Source: an uncultured Eubacteriales bacterium (GTDB lineage Bacteria; Bacillota; Clostridia; Oscillospirales; CAG-382). From it: DNA of 63,606 bases. The position numbers were made by a program, and so were the translations under genes. Below the pieces are notes generated by a model. That model did no database searches and had not been told where the DNA came from. It saw only the letters and a program-made list of their open reading frames with translations. Positions 33,212 to 41,621 of the stretch are shown here, one piece after another (the first letter of the stretch is position 1; the number at the start of each line of letters is the position of its first letter). The DNA lies in assembly GCA_900548115.1 (NCBI GenBank), contig URJL01000008.1, forward strand, positions 1 to 63,606, given 5' to 3'.

Positions 33212-33871
33212 TCAAATAAGCGATTGTCCGTTGATGTTCAGGCGAAACGTAAGCCCCAGCTTTTCCGCCGCGCGGCGGCACATGCTCATACGGCCCAAAA
33301 AGATCTCGAAATAATCCATTACGGGGCTGATTGCGGTGTCGATGCCGAGCGACAAAAGAACCGTCCTGTTCCCGTCGCACAGCGTAAGCTCGGACGAAGT
33401 GACCGAGTAATTTACGCGGTCGTGTATATCAAAGCGTGAAAGGTCGGTGTTGCGCACACGGCTGCGGCGCACGTCGCTTTTATCCGCTAAAATCAGCGCC
33501 GCGGCGGGCGCGTTTACGGGGACGCCCGTACCCTCGTCGTGGTTTCCGATCGCCGATACGATCACGGCGATATCCTCGGGCGGCATGCCCAGATTGTCGA
33601 GGATTCGGAACGCCATGACCGCTCCGCTCTGCGAGTGGTCGACGCGGTTGACCAAATTCCCGATATCATGCAGATACCCGGCAATCTTGGTGATCTCGAC
33701 GGTGTGTTCGTCATAGCCGAGCGACCGCAAAAGCTCCGCCGCCTTTTCCGACACCTTGGTCACATGCGCGAAGCTGTGCTCGGTAAAGCCGAGCGCGCAA
33801 AGCGAATTGTCCGCCTCGGTAATATACGTTCGAATCGCGTGATTTTTCTTTATTTCTTCATACGTTATCAT
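33212..33871 (-). CDS. HD-domain phosphohydrolase
   Basis: 219 aa from the ATG at 33871 with GAGGTGAA upstream. His-Asp signature: first His in SFAHVTKV, then HDIGN near residue 71-75 and NHDEGTG near 108-114, giving the metal ligands of the HD superfamily. Likely to hydrolyse a nucleotide or phosphoester; substrate unknown. It is in a close minus-strand string with a PflX-like gene upstream and an orphan response regulator downstream. Confidence 0.85.
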   Translation of the reverse strand: MITYEEIKKNHAIRTYITEADNSLCALGFTEHSFAHVTKVSEKAAELLRSLGYDEHTVEITKIAGYLHDIGNLVNRVDHSQSGAVMAFRILDNLGMPPEDIAVIVSAIGNHDEGTGVPVNAPAAALILADKSDVRRSRVRNTDLSRFDIHDRVNYSVTSSELTLCDGNRTVLLSLGIDTAISPVMDYFEIFLGRMSMCRRAAEKLGLTFRLNINGQSLI

Positions 33872-33948
33872 GAATTCACCTCGGATTCTTCGTCTGCCAG
33901 TATACACGCGCCGTGTAAAATCCGCTTACGGTTTTTGTTAAACTCCTG

Positions 33949-34893
33949 TTAAGTCGTTCCGTCGGGCAATTTGTCGTAAAAGGTCGGAACATATTCCTCC
34001 TTTGCCGAAGAGCGCTCCTGCGAAAAGCCGTGTCGGATTCCTTTTTCGACGGCATAATCCAAAACGCGGCGGTATTCGAGCGTCGTAAGACGGCGGTCGA
34101 TCTCGGGATACATTTTTGCTTTGTAAGCGGGAAAATACTGGCACAAAAAGCTGACGTACAGCTTTTCCGGGTCATAGCGCTCGACAAGATGATCGATCAC
34201 CGCTAAGCTCTCACGACTGTGCGACGGCAGGACAAGATGGCGGATCAAAACGCCGCGCGTCATTCTTCCGTTTTCGATTTTCGGATAACCGACAAGCGAA
34301 AACATGGCGGAAAGAGCCTCTTGCGCATATGCAAAATAATCGCCCGCTCCCGAATAACGAGCCGAGAGCGCGGGGGAAACATATTTGAGATCGGGAAGAA
34401 AAATATCGACGTTTTCGCAATAGCGCAAGATCGTCTCGGCGCGCTCATAACCACTGCTGTTCCAGATGACGGGAACGCGCTTTTTCGGCGCGAAAAGCGA
34501 AAGAGCGCGGGCGACAAGGGGCGCAAAATGCGTCGGCGTGACAAGATCGATGTTGTCCGCGCCGTCGTTTTGAAGCGCTTCGAACAGAGAACAAAGGCGC
34601 TCCGCCGTTATTTCTTCGCCGCGCCCCTCGTGCGAGATCGTATGATTTTGACAAAACACACAGCGCAGAGAACAGCCCGAGAAGAAAACCGCGCCCGAGC
34701 CGCCGCTCCCCGCAAGGCAAGGCTCTTCCCAAAAATGCTTTGCGGCGCGCGCGACGACGGGCAGCGTCCCCATCCCGCAATAGCCGCGTTCGACTCGGCG
34801 GTCGACCGCGCAAAGGCGGGGACACAGCGTGCAGGGCGTCATGTCCCCAAAAATATCGTATTTACAGCTGTTTTCGGGAGAGGAAAAAGGCAT
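33949..34893 (-). CDS. Radical SAM protein, PflX-like
   Basis: 314 aa from the ATG at 34893 with AAAGGAG. N-terminal Cys cluster CTLCPRLCAVDR with CG downstream (about 21-41) and the radical SAM motif CSLRCVFCQN (about 74-83). This matches the family often called PflX (related to pyruvate formate-lyase activating enzymes). Its target is not established. No pyruvate formate-lyase gene is in the window. It lies between an MreD-like gene and an HD hydrolase gene on the same strand. Confidence 0.85.
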   Translation of the reverse strand: MPFSSPENSCKYDIFGDMTPCTLCPRLCAVDRRVERGYCGMGTLPVVARAAKHFWEEPCLAGSGGSGAVFFSGCSLRCVFCQNHTISHEGRGEEITAERLCSLFEALQNDGADNIDLVTPTHFAPLVARALSLFAPKKRVPVIWNSSGYERAETILRYCENVDIFLPDLKYVSPALSARYSGAGDYFAYAQEALSAMFSLVGYPKIENGRMTRGVLIRHLVLPSHSRESLAVIDHLVERYDPEKLYVSFLCQYFPAYKAKMYPEIDRRLTTLEYRRVLDYAVEKGIRHGFSQERSSAKEEYVPTFYDKLPDGTT

Positions 34894-34954
34894 AAAAACT
34901 CCTTTGGGCATTGGGAACTCGTTTTTGCGGCGGGCATCTTTTTCGGGAAAATTT

Positions 34955-35512
34955 TTACTCTCCGCCGTGATCAAACAACGGCACGCGGAAAAGTGCCGCA
35001 AGAATGCGCATGATCGAAAAGACCAGCGCCGTTCCGACGGTATTTACGAGATATTCGGGCAGAACTCCGAGAAAAAAGAGCTGGCCGACCGACGCATCGC
35101 GCGAGACGGCGATGAGATAAAGAAACGAAAAGACCGCCTTTATCGCCAGCACCTGCGCGCCGACCAAAAGAACCGAAAGGGGCGTTTTGCGGGAAAAAGG
35201 CGCCGCCGCCTTTTCGGCGAAATACGAGCAGAGAAAATAGACGATCGGCGAAAAGGCATACGGATTTCCGACCAGAACGTCGAACAAAAAGCCCGCCGTC
35301 AGCGCATACGGTGCGGCGTAGCGCTTGCCCTCCAAAAGGGCAAGACAGATCGTACAGCAAAGCAAAAGATCAAGCTTTACCGTAACGCCGAGACTTTTCG
35401 TGCCGCGCAGCGAAAAGATCGGCATTTGCTTTGTCGCAAGAAAAAAGGCGACGAGAAAAAACAGGATGAAAAAGAGCTCTCTTTTTCGTTTTTTCAAAAA
35501 AGTAAGATTCAT
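34955..35512 (-). CDS. MreD-like integral membrane protein
   Basis: 185 aa, ATG with GGAGGGG eleven bases upstream. Five to six hydrophobic segments, a basic N-terminus, and the segment YALTAGFLFDVLVGNPYAFSP, whose G-x-x-x-D-x-x-x-G pattern matches MreD, the membrane subunit of the rod-shape complex. mreB and mreC are not beside it, so the assignment is tentative. It is 30 bases downstream of a parvulin lipoprotein gene, which fits an envelope role. Confidence 0.65.
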   Translation of the reverse strand: MNLTFLKKRKRELFFILFFLVAFFLATKQMPIFSLRGTKSLGVTVKLDLLLCCTICLALLEGKRYAAPYALTAGFLFDVLVGNPYAFSPIVYFLCSYFAEKAAAPFSRKTPLSVLLVGAQVLAIKAVFSFLYLIAVSRDASVGQLFFLGVLPEYLVNTVGTALVFSIMRILAALFRVPLFDHGGE

Positions 35513-35542
35513 GTAAAGCGCTTCCCCTCCGATGTGATCTTT

Positions 35543-36646
35543 TTACGGCATTTGCGCCGAAGCCATCGTATACTTCCCGATAATATCGCCGTTGGCGACG
35601 ATCTGCGGCGTATAGCGGGCGATGATCTCGGGATACAGCTTGTTTTTCAGTGCCGAGGTGATGTTGTTCACCGCGCTTTCGTCCTTGTTGTAGTTGTCGG
35701 GATCGGTCGCGACGCGCTTTAAAATGTGGATACCGTATGCCGAACGAACCGCGCGCACCTCATCGATCTGCATTTCGCAGAGGGCTTCGCCCAATTCGGG
35801 CGCGTTGGCGGTTTTGGCGGAAATGTCCATCTGATTGACGCTCGGATAGGCGGTGACGTAGGATTCTTTAAAGTTTTGCGCCGCGTCGTCAAAGCTTCCG
35901 CCCGCCGTGACAAAGGCGAGGATCTCCTGTGCCGTTTCCTCGCGCTTTGCCTCCTCGGCGTTCGAAAGCGGTGCGCGCGTTCCGTCAATTTTTTCGTCGT
36001 ACGCCGTGTTGACGAAAATATGGCGCACCGAATAATAATTCTCGGCATAATAATCGCGGATCATTTCGTCGGTGATCTGTGCCATGCCCCCCTCGGAAAA
36101 GAGCGCGTCCTTCAAAAGGTCGACGTTGGCGGTCATAATGTAAAGATCGGTATAATCGCGAAGAGTCGCGCCGAAATTCAAAAGATAATCCTCAAACGCC
36201 GACACCGAGCCGTATTTTTCGGCCGCGTTTTTCGCGATCAGGCTGTCGACATAATCGAGATAATCCTCGGGGAGCGTATATTCCTTGTTCGGGTCGGTGC
36301 TCGAAGAAAAAGAGTACAAAAGATAATTTGCCGCGACAAGCTCGGTCGCGTCCTTTACCGTCTCGTCGAAAAAGGACTGCTCGTACGTCTTTCCGTCCGC
36401 CGCGGTGCGTTGCCAGACCTCGGGCGAATCGCCCGTTACGGTCTTGTCGTTGTACATGATCACCTGAAGATACGACGCCTTTTGCTGGGAAAGAAAATAA
36501 CGAAACATTCCCTCGGTCATATAGGCGCGGATCTTCCCGTTGGGATATTGCCCGTAAATAGCATAGTTTTCCTTGGCGGAGGAACAGGAGCAAAGAAGCA
36601 GGCTTCCCGCAAGAACGGCGGAAAGAGTACGAAAAAATCGGTTCAT
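35543..36646 (-). CDS. Lipoprotein peptidyl-prolyl isomerase (PpiC/SurA-like)
   Basis: 367 aa, ATG with GAGG upstream. A lipoprotein signal with Cys in LLLCSCSS, then a helical chaperone-like region (about 40-205), a parvulin domain (about 205-320, with SVRHIFVNT, AQEILAFVTAGGSFDDAAQNF and AVRSAYGIHILKRV), and a helical tail. It should help fold exported proteins outside the membrane, like PrsA. It is the first gene of a minus-strand run and has its own promoter. Confidence 0.87.
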   Translation of the reverse strand: MNRFFRTLSAVLAGSLLLCSCSSAKENYAIYGQYPNGKIRAYMTEGMFRYFLSQQKASYLQVIMYNDKTVTGDSPEVWQRTAADGKTYEQSFFDETVKDATELVAANYLLYSFSSSTDPNKEYTLPEDYLDYVDSLIAKNAAEKYGSVSAFEDYLLNFGATLRDYTDLYIMTANVDLLKDALFSEGGMAQITDEMIRDYYAENYYSVRHIFVNTAYDEKIDGTRAPLSNAEEAKREETAQEILAFVTAGGSFDDAAQNFKESYVTAYPSVNQMDISAKTANAPELGEALCEMQIDEVRAVRSAYGIHILKRVATDPDNYNKDESAVNNITSALKNKLYPEIIARYTPQIVANGDIIGKYTMASAQMP

Positions 36647-36707
36647 GACAGTATTACCTCAACTTTTTGTTTTGCCGTAAAAAAAGCGGCACACTTAACC
36701 GTATATC

Positions 36708-36736
36708 AGTATAACACAATCCCCCTCACTTGTCAA
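36708..36736 (-). promoter_or_regulatory. Vegetative promoter of the PpiC-MreD operon
   Basis: On the minus strand TTGACA (36731-36736) and TATACT (36708-36713) are 17 bases apart, about 60 bases ahead of the lipoprotein gene. Confidence 0.88.
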
Positions 36737-36760
36737 ACCCGCTGCGCGGGGGCGTTGCCG

Positions 36761-37035
36761 CGCCTGCGGCGAGCATTACCGCGAAATACGAATTTCGGTG
36801 GTCGAAATTCGATTTCGCCTTACCTATGTTATGTCGACATAAAGTTTTGATGCGCAATGAAGCCTTCCCCTCGATACACTGTGATCTTCGATCAAGTGGG
36901 GAAGGCTCGGTTACGCATCAAAATTTCAGGTCGGCATAACACGGAAAGATCAAACTTCGCTGACATAGCGTAGATAATGCGAAATGAGATTCCGACCACC
37001 GGAATCTCATTTCGCGGTAATGCTCGCCGCAGGCG
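36761..37035. repeat. 275-bp nested inverted-repeat element (families A and C)
   Basis: The two ends carry 27 identical bases in opposite orientation (36761-36787 and 37009-37035). Inside each end is a family A palindrome (36782-36817 with one bulged base, and 36980-37014 perfect), then GTTATGTCGAC-type units, then TTTTGATGCG and AGCCTTCCCC near the centre, again in opposite orientation (about 36855-36870 and 36897-36920). The centre is TCGATACACTGTGATCTTCG. The element has no reading frame of note and no obvious target-site duplication. Confidence 0.85.
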
Positions 37036-37070
37036 AATTGGAAACAGACGGTAAATTTCCCGCCGTGCTC

Positions 37071-37099
37071 TTGCATATTCGAAAAAAATGCGTTATACT
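37071..37099 (+). promoter_or_regulatory. Vegetative promoter of the topoisomerase B-subunit gene
   Basis: TTGCAT (37071-37076) and TATACT (37094-37099) are 17 bases apart, about 75 bases ahead of the start codon and just outside the 275-bp repeat element. Confidence 0.85.
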
Positions 37100-37176
37100 A
37101 TATAGGTTAAAGTGTAATAATAGGCGCATCGGCGGAAAAACGCCGCCGATGAAACGAAGAATAAAGGACGCAAAGT

Positions 37177-39249
37177 ATGACGAAAAAGCAAAACGATTAC
37201 GGAAACAACAGTATATCCTCTCTTAAGGGAGCGGAGCGGGTGCGCACCCGTCCGGCGGTCATATTCGGTTCGGACGGGCTGGAGGGCTGTGAGCATTCCT
37301 TTTTCGAGATCCTTTCCAACTCCATCGACGAAGCGCGCGAGGGCTACGGCGACGTGATCAACGTGACGGTCATGCGCGATCATACGATCACGGTCGAGGA
37401 CTTCGGCCGCGGAATCCCGCTCGACTGGAACGAAAAAGAACAGCGCTACAACTGGGATCTTGTTTTCTGCGAGCTTTATGCGGGCGGAAAATATCACAAC
37501 GACGAAGAGGGCGAAGCCTACGGCTACTCGCTCGGTCTCAACGGTCTCGGCGCGTGCGCCACGCAGTACAGCTCGGAATTCATGCACGTCACAAGCTATA
37601 CCCGCGACGGAAAATATCACATCGAATTCAAAAAAGGCGAGCCTTCGTGCGAGCTTCAAAAGGAAGAATGGGGCAAACGCCGCACCGGAACGGTCATCAC
37701 CTGGAAACCCGACCTTGAGGTCTTTACCGACATCAACATGCCCTTCGAATATTTCACCGAGGTCATGCGCAAGCAGGCGGTGGTGAACGAGGGGCTTACG
37801 CTTCGGCTGAAATTCGAAAACGGGGACGGCACCTTTTCCGAGGAGGAATTTTTGTACCGTCACGGCATTGTCGATTACGTAAACGAAATGCTGGGCGAGC
37901 AGACCGATTCGGGCGACGGCGGAGAAGGCGAAGAGGAATCGGAATCGGAGAACGACGGCGAAGAGGATTCGGAGCGCGAACACGTCGCGGCGCTCTCGAC
38001 GCCCTTTTACAACAAAGCCGAACGGCGCGGACGCGACCGAGCGGACATGCCCGATTACAATCTGAAAATGGAAGCGGTCTTCTGTTTTTCCAACACGATC
38101 AACCGCATCGAATATTTCCACAACTCAAGCTTTCTCGAGCACGGCGGTTCGCCCGACAAGGCGGCGCGCAGCGCTTTTGTCAAGGCCTTTGACACCTATC
38201 TCAAAAACAACGGAAAATACACGAAAAACGAGAGCAAGATCACCTTCGGCGACATTGAGGATTCGCTGATTTTGATCATCAACTCGCACTCGACCCGCAC
38301 CTCTTACGCAAATCAGACCAAAAAAGCGATCACCAACAGCTTTATTGCCGAAGCCATGACCGAATTTTTGATCCATTCCATCGAAATTTTCATGGCGGAA
38401 AAGCCCAAGGAAGCCGAGCGTGCGGCAAAACAGATTCTGATCAACAAGCGCAGCCGCGAAAACGCCGAAAGTGCGCGGGTCAATCTGAAAAAGAAGCTGT
38501 CCGCAAGCCAGGATATTGCTAACCGCGTCGAAAAGTTCGTCAGCTGCCGCTCCAAGGACGCGACCAAGCGCGAGCTTTACATCGTGGAGGGCGACTCGGC
38601 GCTCGGTTCGGTCAAGCTTGCCCGCGACGCCGAATACCAGGCGGTCATTCCCGTTCGCGGAAAGACCCTGAACTGTCTGAAATGCGGCTACGATAAAATT
38701 TTCAAAAACGACATTACCGTCGATCTTCTGCGCGTCATCGGCTGCGGCGTGGAAATTCATTCCAAAGGAAAAGCCGATCTTGCCCAATTCGATCTTGCGG
38801 CGCTGAAGTGGTCGAAGATCGTCATCTGTACCGATGCCGACGAGGACGGGTATCAGATCCGAACGCTGATTCTCACTATGCTCTACCGCCTTTTGCCGAC
38901 CCTTATCCGCGAGGGAAAGATCTATATTGCCGAGACGCCGCTTTATGAGATCACCTCCAAGGAGGGCGTGGATTTTGCTTACAACGAAAAAGAAAAAGAA
39001 GCGATACTGAAGCGGCTCGGCAATACAAAATACACCATCCAGCGCTCCAAAGGTCTCGGCGAAAACGACCCCGAGATGATGTCCAAAACCACCATGAATC
39101 CCGCGACCCGTCGGCTGATCCGCGTAAATCCGACCGACGAGGCGGCGACCGCCGTGATGTTCAACACGCTTCTCGGCGACGACGGCGCGGCGAGAAAAGC
39201 CTATATCGCGCGGCACGGCGCGGAATACGTCGACCTTGCCGACGTGTGA
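37177..39249 (+). CDS. Divergent type IIA topoisomerase B subunit (GyrB/ParE-like)
   Basis: 690 aa, ATG in a long 5' region with weak site AAAGGACGC. GHKL ATPase: N-box EILSNSIDEAREG (about 44-56), DFGRGIP near 75, GLNGLGACATQYSS near 124 (variant of the usual GLHGVG); a Lys pocket follows. TOPRIM domain with YIVEGDSALG near 470, DADEDGYQI near 550 (usual DADxDGxHI) and RSKGLGE near 620. An acidic Glu/Asp/Ser stretch (about 242-275) interrupts the transducer region. It is a divergent paralogue, not the main GyrB. The partner A subunit normally follows such genes but is absent here. Confidence 0.88.
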   Translation: MTKKQNDYGNNSISSLKGAERVRTRPAVIFGSDGLEGCEHSFFEILSNSIDEAREGYGDVINVTVMRDHTITVEDFGRGIPLDWNEKEQRYNWDLVFCELYAGGKYHNDEEGEAYGYSLGLNGLGACATQYSSEFMHVTSYTRDGKYHIEFKKGEPSCELQKEEWGKRRTGTVITWKPDLEVFTDINMPFEYFTEVMRKQAVVNEGLTLRLKFENGDGTFSEEEFLYRHGIVDYVNEMLGEQTDSGDGGEGEEESESENDGEEDSEREHVAALSTPFYNKAERRGRDRADMPDYNLKMEAVFCFSNTINRIEYFHNSSFLEHGGSPDKAARSAFVKAFDTYLKNNGKYTKNESKITFGDIEDSLILIINSHSTRTSYANQTKKAITNSFIAEAMTEFLIHSIEIFMAEKPKEAERAAKQILINKRSRENAESARVNLKKKLSASQDIANRVEKFVSCRSKDATKRELYIVEGDSALGSVKLARDAEYQAVIPVRGKTLNCLKCGYDKIFKNDITVDLLRVIGCGVEIHSKGKADLAQFDLAALKWSKIVICTDADEDGYQIRTLILTMLYRLLPTLIREGKIYIAETPLYEITSKEGVDFAYNEKEKEAILKRLGNTKYTIQRSKGLGENDPEMMSKTTMNPATRRLIRVNPTDEAATAVMFNTLLGDDGAARKAYIARHGAEYVDLADV

Positions 39250-39317
39250 GCCGATAAAGGCCGACAAATTTTTCCGCCCCCGCTTTTTGACCGATATTCT
39301 TATTGGGAAAGGTTATA

Positions 39318-40448
39318 ATGAACGAACAAAATTCCGAAGCGCCGAGCGCGCTTTGCGGTATCCTGTCCCGCGGCGGTGCGGAAGAGCTCTCCCCCGAGCA
39401 AGCCTTGCTGGAGGCGGCGCAAAGTCCCGGAGCGTGGTTTGTGCCGAAAGGAATGTATACGCTCGGCGCACCAATCCGCCTTGCTTCGGATGTGTCGCTG
39501 ACCTTCGAGGAGGGTGCGGTTCTTTGCGCCGCAAAGGATTTCTCGGGCGATGCGTTGTTTTTTGCCGAGGATTTTCAAAGAATCCGCCTTTGCGGCGGAC
39601 GCTTTGAGGGCATAGGAAAGGTCGCGTCGCTCTTGTCCTTCCGACGGGGCACGGGGCTTTCGCTCGAAAGCCTTGTGCTTGTCCGCAGCGGCAAAGCGGC
39701 GGTCGTTATGCAGGGCGTTTCGCGTTTTCTCATGCGAAAAATCACGCTTCTGCCCGCCGCCGCGTCGCGCGCGGGAATCGTTCTCGGGGGCGGAAGCGAG
39801 AGCGGCATTCTTCGGGAGATCCGCCAGGAGGGCGTGCGAAGCGGCGGCGCGATGGTCGTGCTTTGCGCAAAAAGCGCGCCGATACGGAAAATTCGGATAA
39901 GCGATCTGTTTTCGGCGGATTGCCGCCGCTTTGTTCACATTCTGTCGGACGACGAAGCCGTGGCGGACGTGCGCATACGCCGCGTTGCGGGCGGCTGTGC
40001 CGACGGCGCTTTGGTCGCGGAGAAATTTCCGAAGAAGGACATGCTTTTCCAAGCCGAAAAAGCGGCGGTCATCGAGGATGTTTCGGCAGAGCGTTTTGAG
40101 CTTTTCTCCACCGAGCCGAGCGACGGCAGGGAAAGAAACGCGCTTATTCATATCAAGACGCCGATTATGGCGTTTTCGCTGAAAGCGCTCCGCCGTCCGG
40201 GACTTCTCGACGCTTTTCCGCGCGTCGGAACGCTCTTTATCGAGGGGCAGAGCCGCGCGCCGATCCGGATCGCGGGCATCACGCCGCGTCAGATCACCGA
40301 TCTTCTCGCCCGATCAAGACTTTTGATACGCGGTTTTTCCGGCTCCGGCTTCGAGACCGAAATGAAAGCGGGCGAACGCCTTCTTCTGCCGTCGGGCGGC
40401 GCGGGGCTGATCACGGCAAAACATAAACTTAAAAACCAAACCGAATAA
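39318..40448 (+). CDS. Beta-helix protein related to pectate-lyase-like enzymes
   Basis: 376 aa from the ATG at 39318 with GGGAAAGG upstream. Repeated short strands of hydrophobic-x-hydrophobic pattern with PKGMYTLGAPIRLASDVSLTFEEGAVL at the N-terminal cap match right-handed beta-helix proteins of the pectate-lyase superfamily. The catalytic Asp motifs seen in the gene at 24496 (DGLHF, DDLIALN) are absent, so it may be non-catalytic or divergent. No signal peptide. It starts 68 bases after the topoisomerase gene and precedes a methyltransferase gene by 16 bases. Function unknown. Confidence 0.65.
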   Translation: MNEQNSEAPSALCGILSRGGAEELSPEQALLEAAQSPGAWFVPKGMYTLGAPIRLASDVSLTFEEGAVLCAAKDFSGDALFFAEDFQRIRLCGGRFEGIGKVASLLSFRRGTGLSLESLVLVRSGKAAVVMQGVSRFLMRKITLLPAAASRAGIVLGGGSESGILREIRQEGVRSGGAMVVLCAKSAPIRKIRISDLFSADCRRFVHILSDDEAVADVRIRRVAGGCADGALVAEKFPKKDMLFQAEKAAVIEDVSAERFELFSTEPSDGRERNALIHIKTPIMAFSLKALRRPGLLDAFPRVGTLFIEGQSRAPIRIAGITPRQITDLLARSRLLIRGFSGSGFETEMKAGERLLLPSGGAGLITAKHKLKNQTE

Positions 40449-40464
40449 ACGGAGTTGTATAAAC

Positions 40465-41361
40465 ATGTGGTATTCAAAGGATTTTAAAGATTACGAGCTT
40501 CTCGACGCGTCGGACGGCGAACGTCTGGAGCGCTGGGGCGAGATTATTTTGGTGCGTCCCGACCCGCAGGTCTTATGGCGCGGGCGTCGGGATCATCCGC
40601 TCTGGAACAAATTCGACGCGCGGTATCACCGTTCGCAAAAGGGCGGCGGCGCGTGGGAATTCCGCGGCGGCAAAAAAAATCCGATCTTTGACAGCGGCTG
40701 GACCATCAAATACAAAGACCTGACCTTTAAGGTCTGCCCGACGGGCTTCAAGCACACGGGCGTTTTCCCCGAACAGGCGGTCAACTGGGATTTTCAGCGT
40801 GAAATGATCGGAAACGCCGTAAAAAGCGGAAGAAGCGTGTCGGTGCTCAATCTTTTCGCCTACACGGGCGGCGCGACGCTTGCCTGTGCGAGTGCGGGTG
40901 CAAGCGTCTGCCATGTCGACGCTTCGCGCGGCATGACGGCGTGGGCAAAGGAAAACGCGGCGCTTTCGGGGCTTTCCGACGCGCCGATACGATACATAGT
41001 CGACGACTGCAAAAAATTTCTCGAGCGGGAGATCCGCCGCGGTCACAAATACGACGCGCTGATCATGGATCCTCCCTCCTACGGGCGCGGTCCGTCGGGT
41101 GAGCTTTGGCGTTTGGAGGACGGCGCGGACGAGCTGTGCGCCCTCTGCGCCGAGGTTTTGGCGGACGACCCGCTGTTTGTCCTTTTTAACTCCTACACAA
41201 CGGGGCTTTCGGCGTCGACCGTGGGCTATCTTATGGAACTGCATTTCGGGAAGCGCTTCGGCGGCATTGTCACGGCCGACGAGGTCGGCATCCCGGTTAC
41301 GCAGACGGGCGGCATTCTTCCCGCCGGCGCCGCCTCGCGCCTACGGCGAGTATTGCCGTGA
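40465..41361 (+). CDS. Class I SAM-dependent RNA methyltransferase-like protein
   Basis: 298 aa, ATG with CGGAG upstream. Rossmann methyltransferase: VLNLFAYTGGATLACASAGA (motif I, about 128-147), HVDASRGM (motif II), YIVDDCKKFL, and IMDPPSYGRGP (motif IV, about 202-212), close to RlmI/RlmL-type rRNA methyltransferases. It transfers methyl groups to RNA, target unknown. The C-terminal residues (RLRRVLP) are unlike the core and are encoded by family A repeat sequence; the palindrome arm supplies the TGA stop. Confidence 0.85.
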   Translation: MWYSKDFKDYELLDASDGERLERWGEIILVRPDPQVLWRGRRDHPLWNKFDARYHRSQKGGGAWEFRGGKKNPIFDSGWTIKYKDLTFKVCPTGFKHTGVFPEQAVNWDFQREMIGNAVKSGRSVSVLNLFAYTGGATLACASAGASVCHVDASRGMTAWAKENAALSGLSDAPIRYIVDDCKKFLEREIRRGHKYDALIMDPPSYGRGPSGELWRLEDGADELCALCAEVLADDPLFVLFNSYTTGLSASTVGYLMELHFGKRFGGIVTADEVGIPVTQTGGILPAGAASRLRRVLP

Positions 41362-41536
41362 AATTTAAATCCGATGGTCGGATTTAAATTTCACACTATC
41401 CATTTCATGTCGACAAAAAATGATTCATCACGTTATGTCGATAAAGGATCGATTTGTCGTGTTACGCCGGCAAAAAGTTGACTCGTCGTGTTACGGCGGA
41501 AAAAGTCGATTCGGCTGTTACGGCGGCATAAAAACG
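41337..41536 (+). repeat. Family A palindrome followed by a run of about 28-bp units (family C)
   Basis: Palindrome with perfect 15-bp arms at 41359-41373 and 41379-41393 and loop ATGGT. It is followed by about four to five imperfect direct units of 28-29 bp, starting near 41428, 41456, 41485 and 41513, each with TGTTA(T/C)G(T/G)CGG and then AAAAAGTTGA-like sequence. It ends about 85 bases ahead of the ECF operon. Confidence 0.8.
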
Positions 41537-41621
41537 GGCGCGAAAAGGCGCTTCCCGTCTGTTTTACCTATAAAGAAAATCCTCTTTCCCGTGCGAAAAG
41601 AGTCCGAAAGGAGAAAAACGT

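Noticed and set aside
37093..39267. Two long minus-strand reading frames under the topoisomerase gene
   Set aside because: They are antisense to clear GHKL and TOPRIM motifs on the plus strand.
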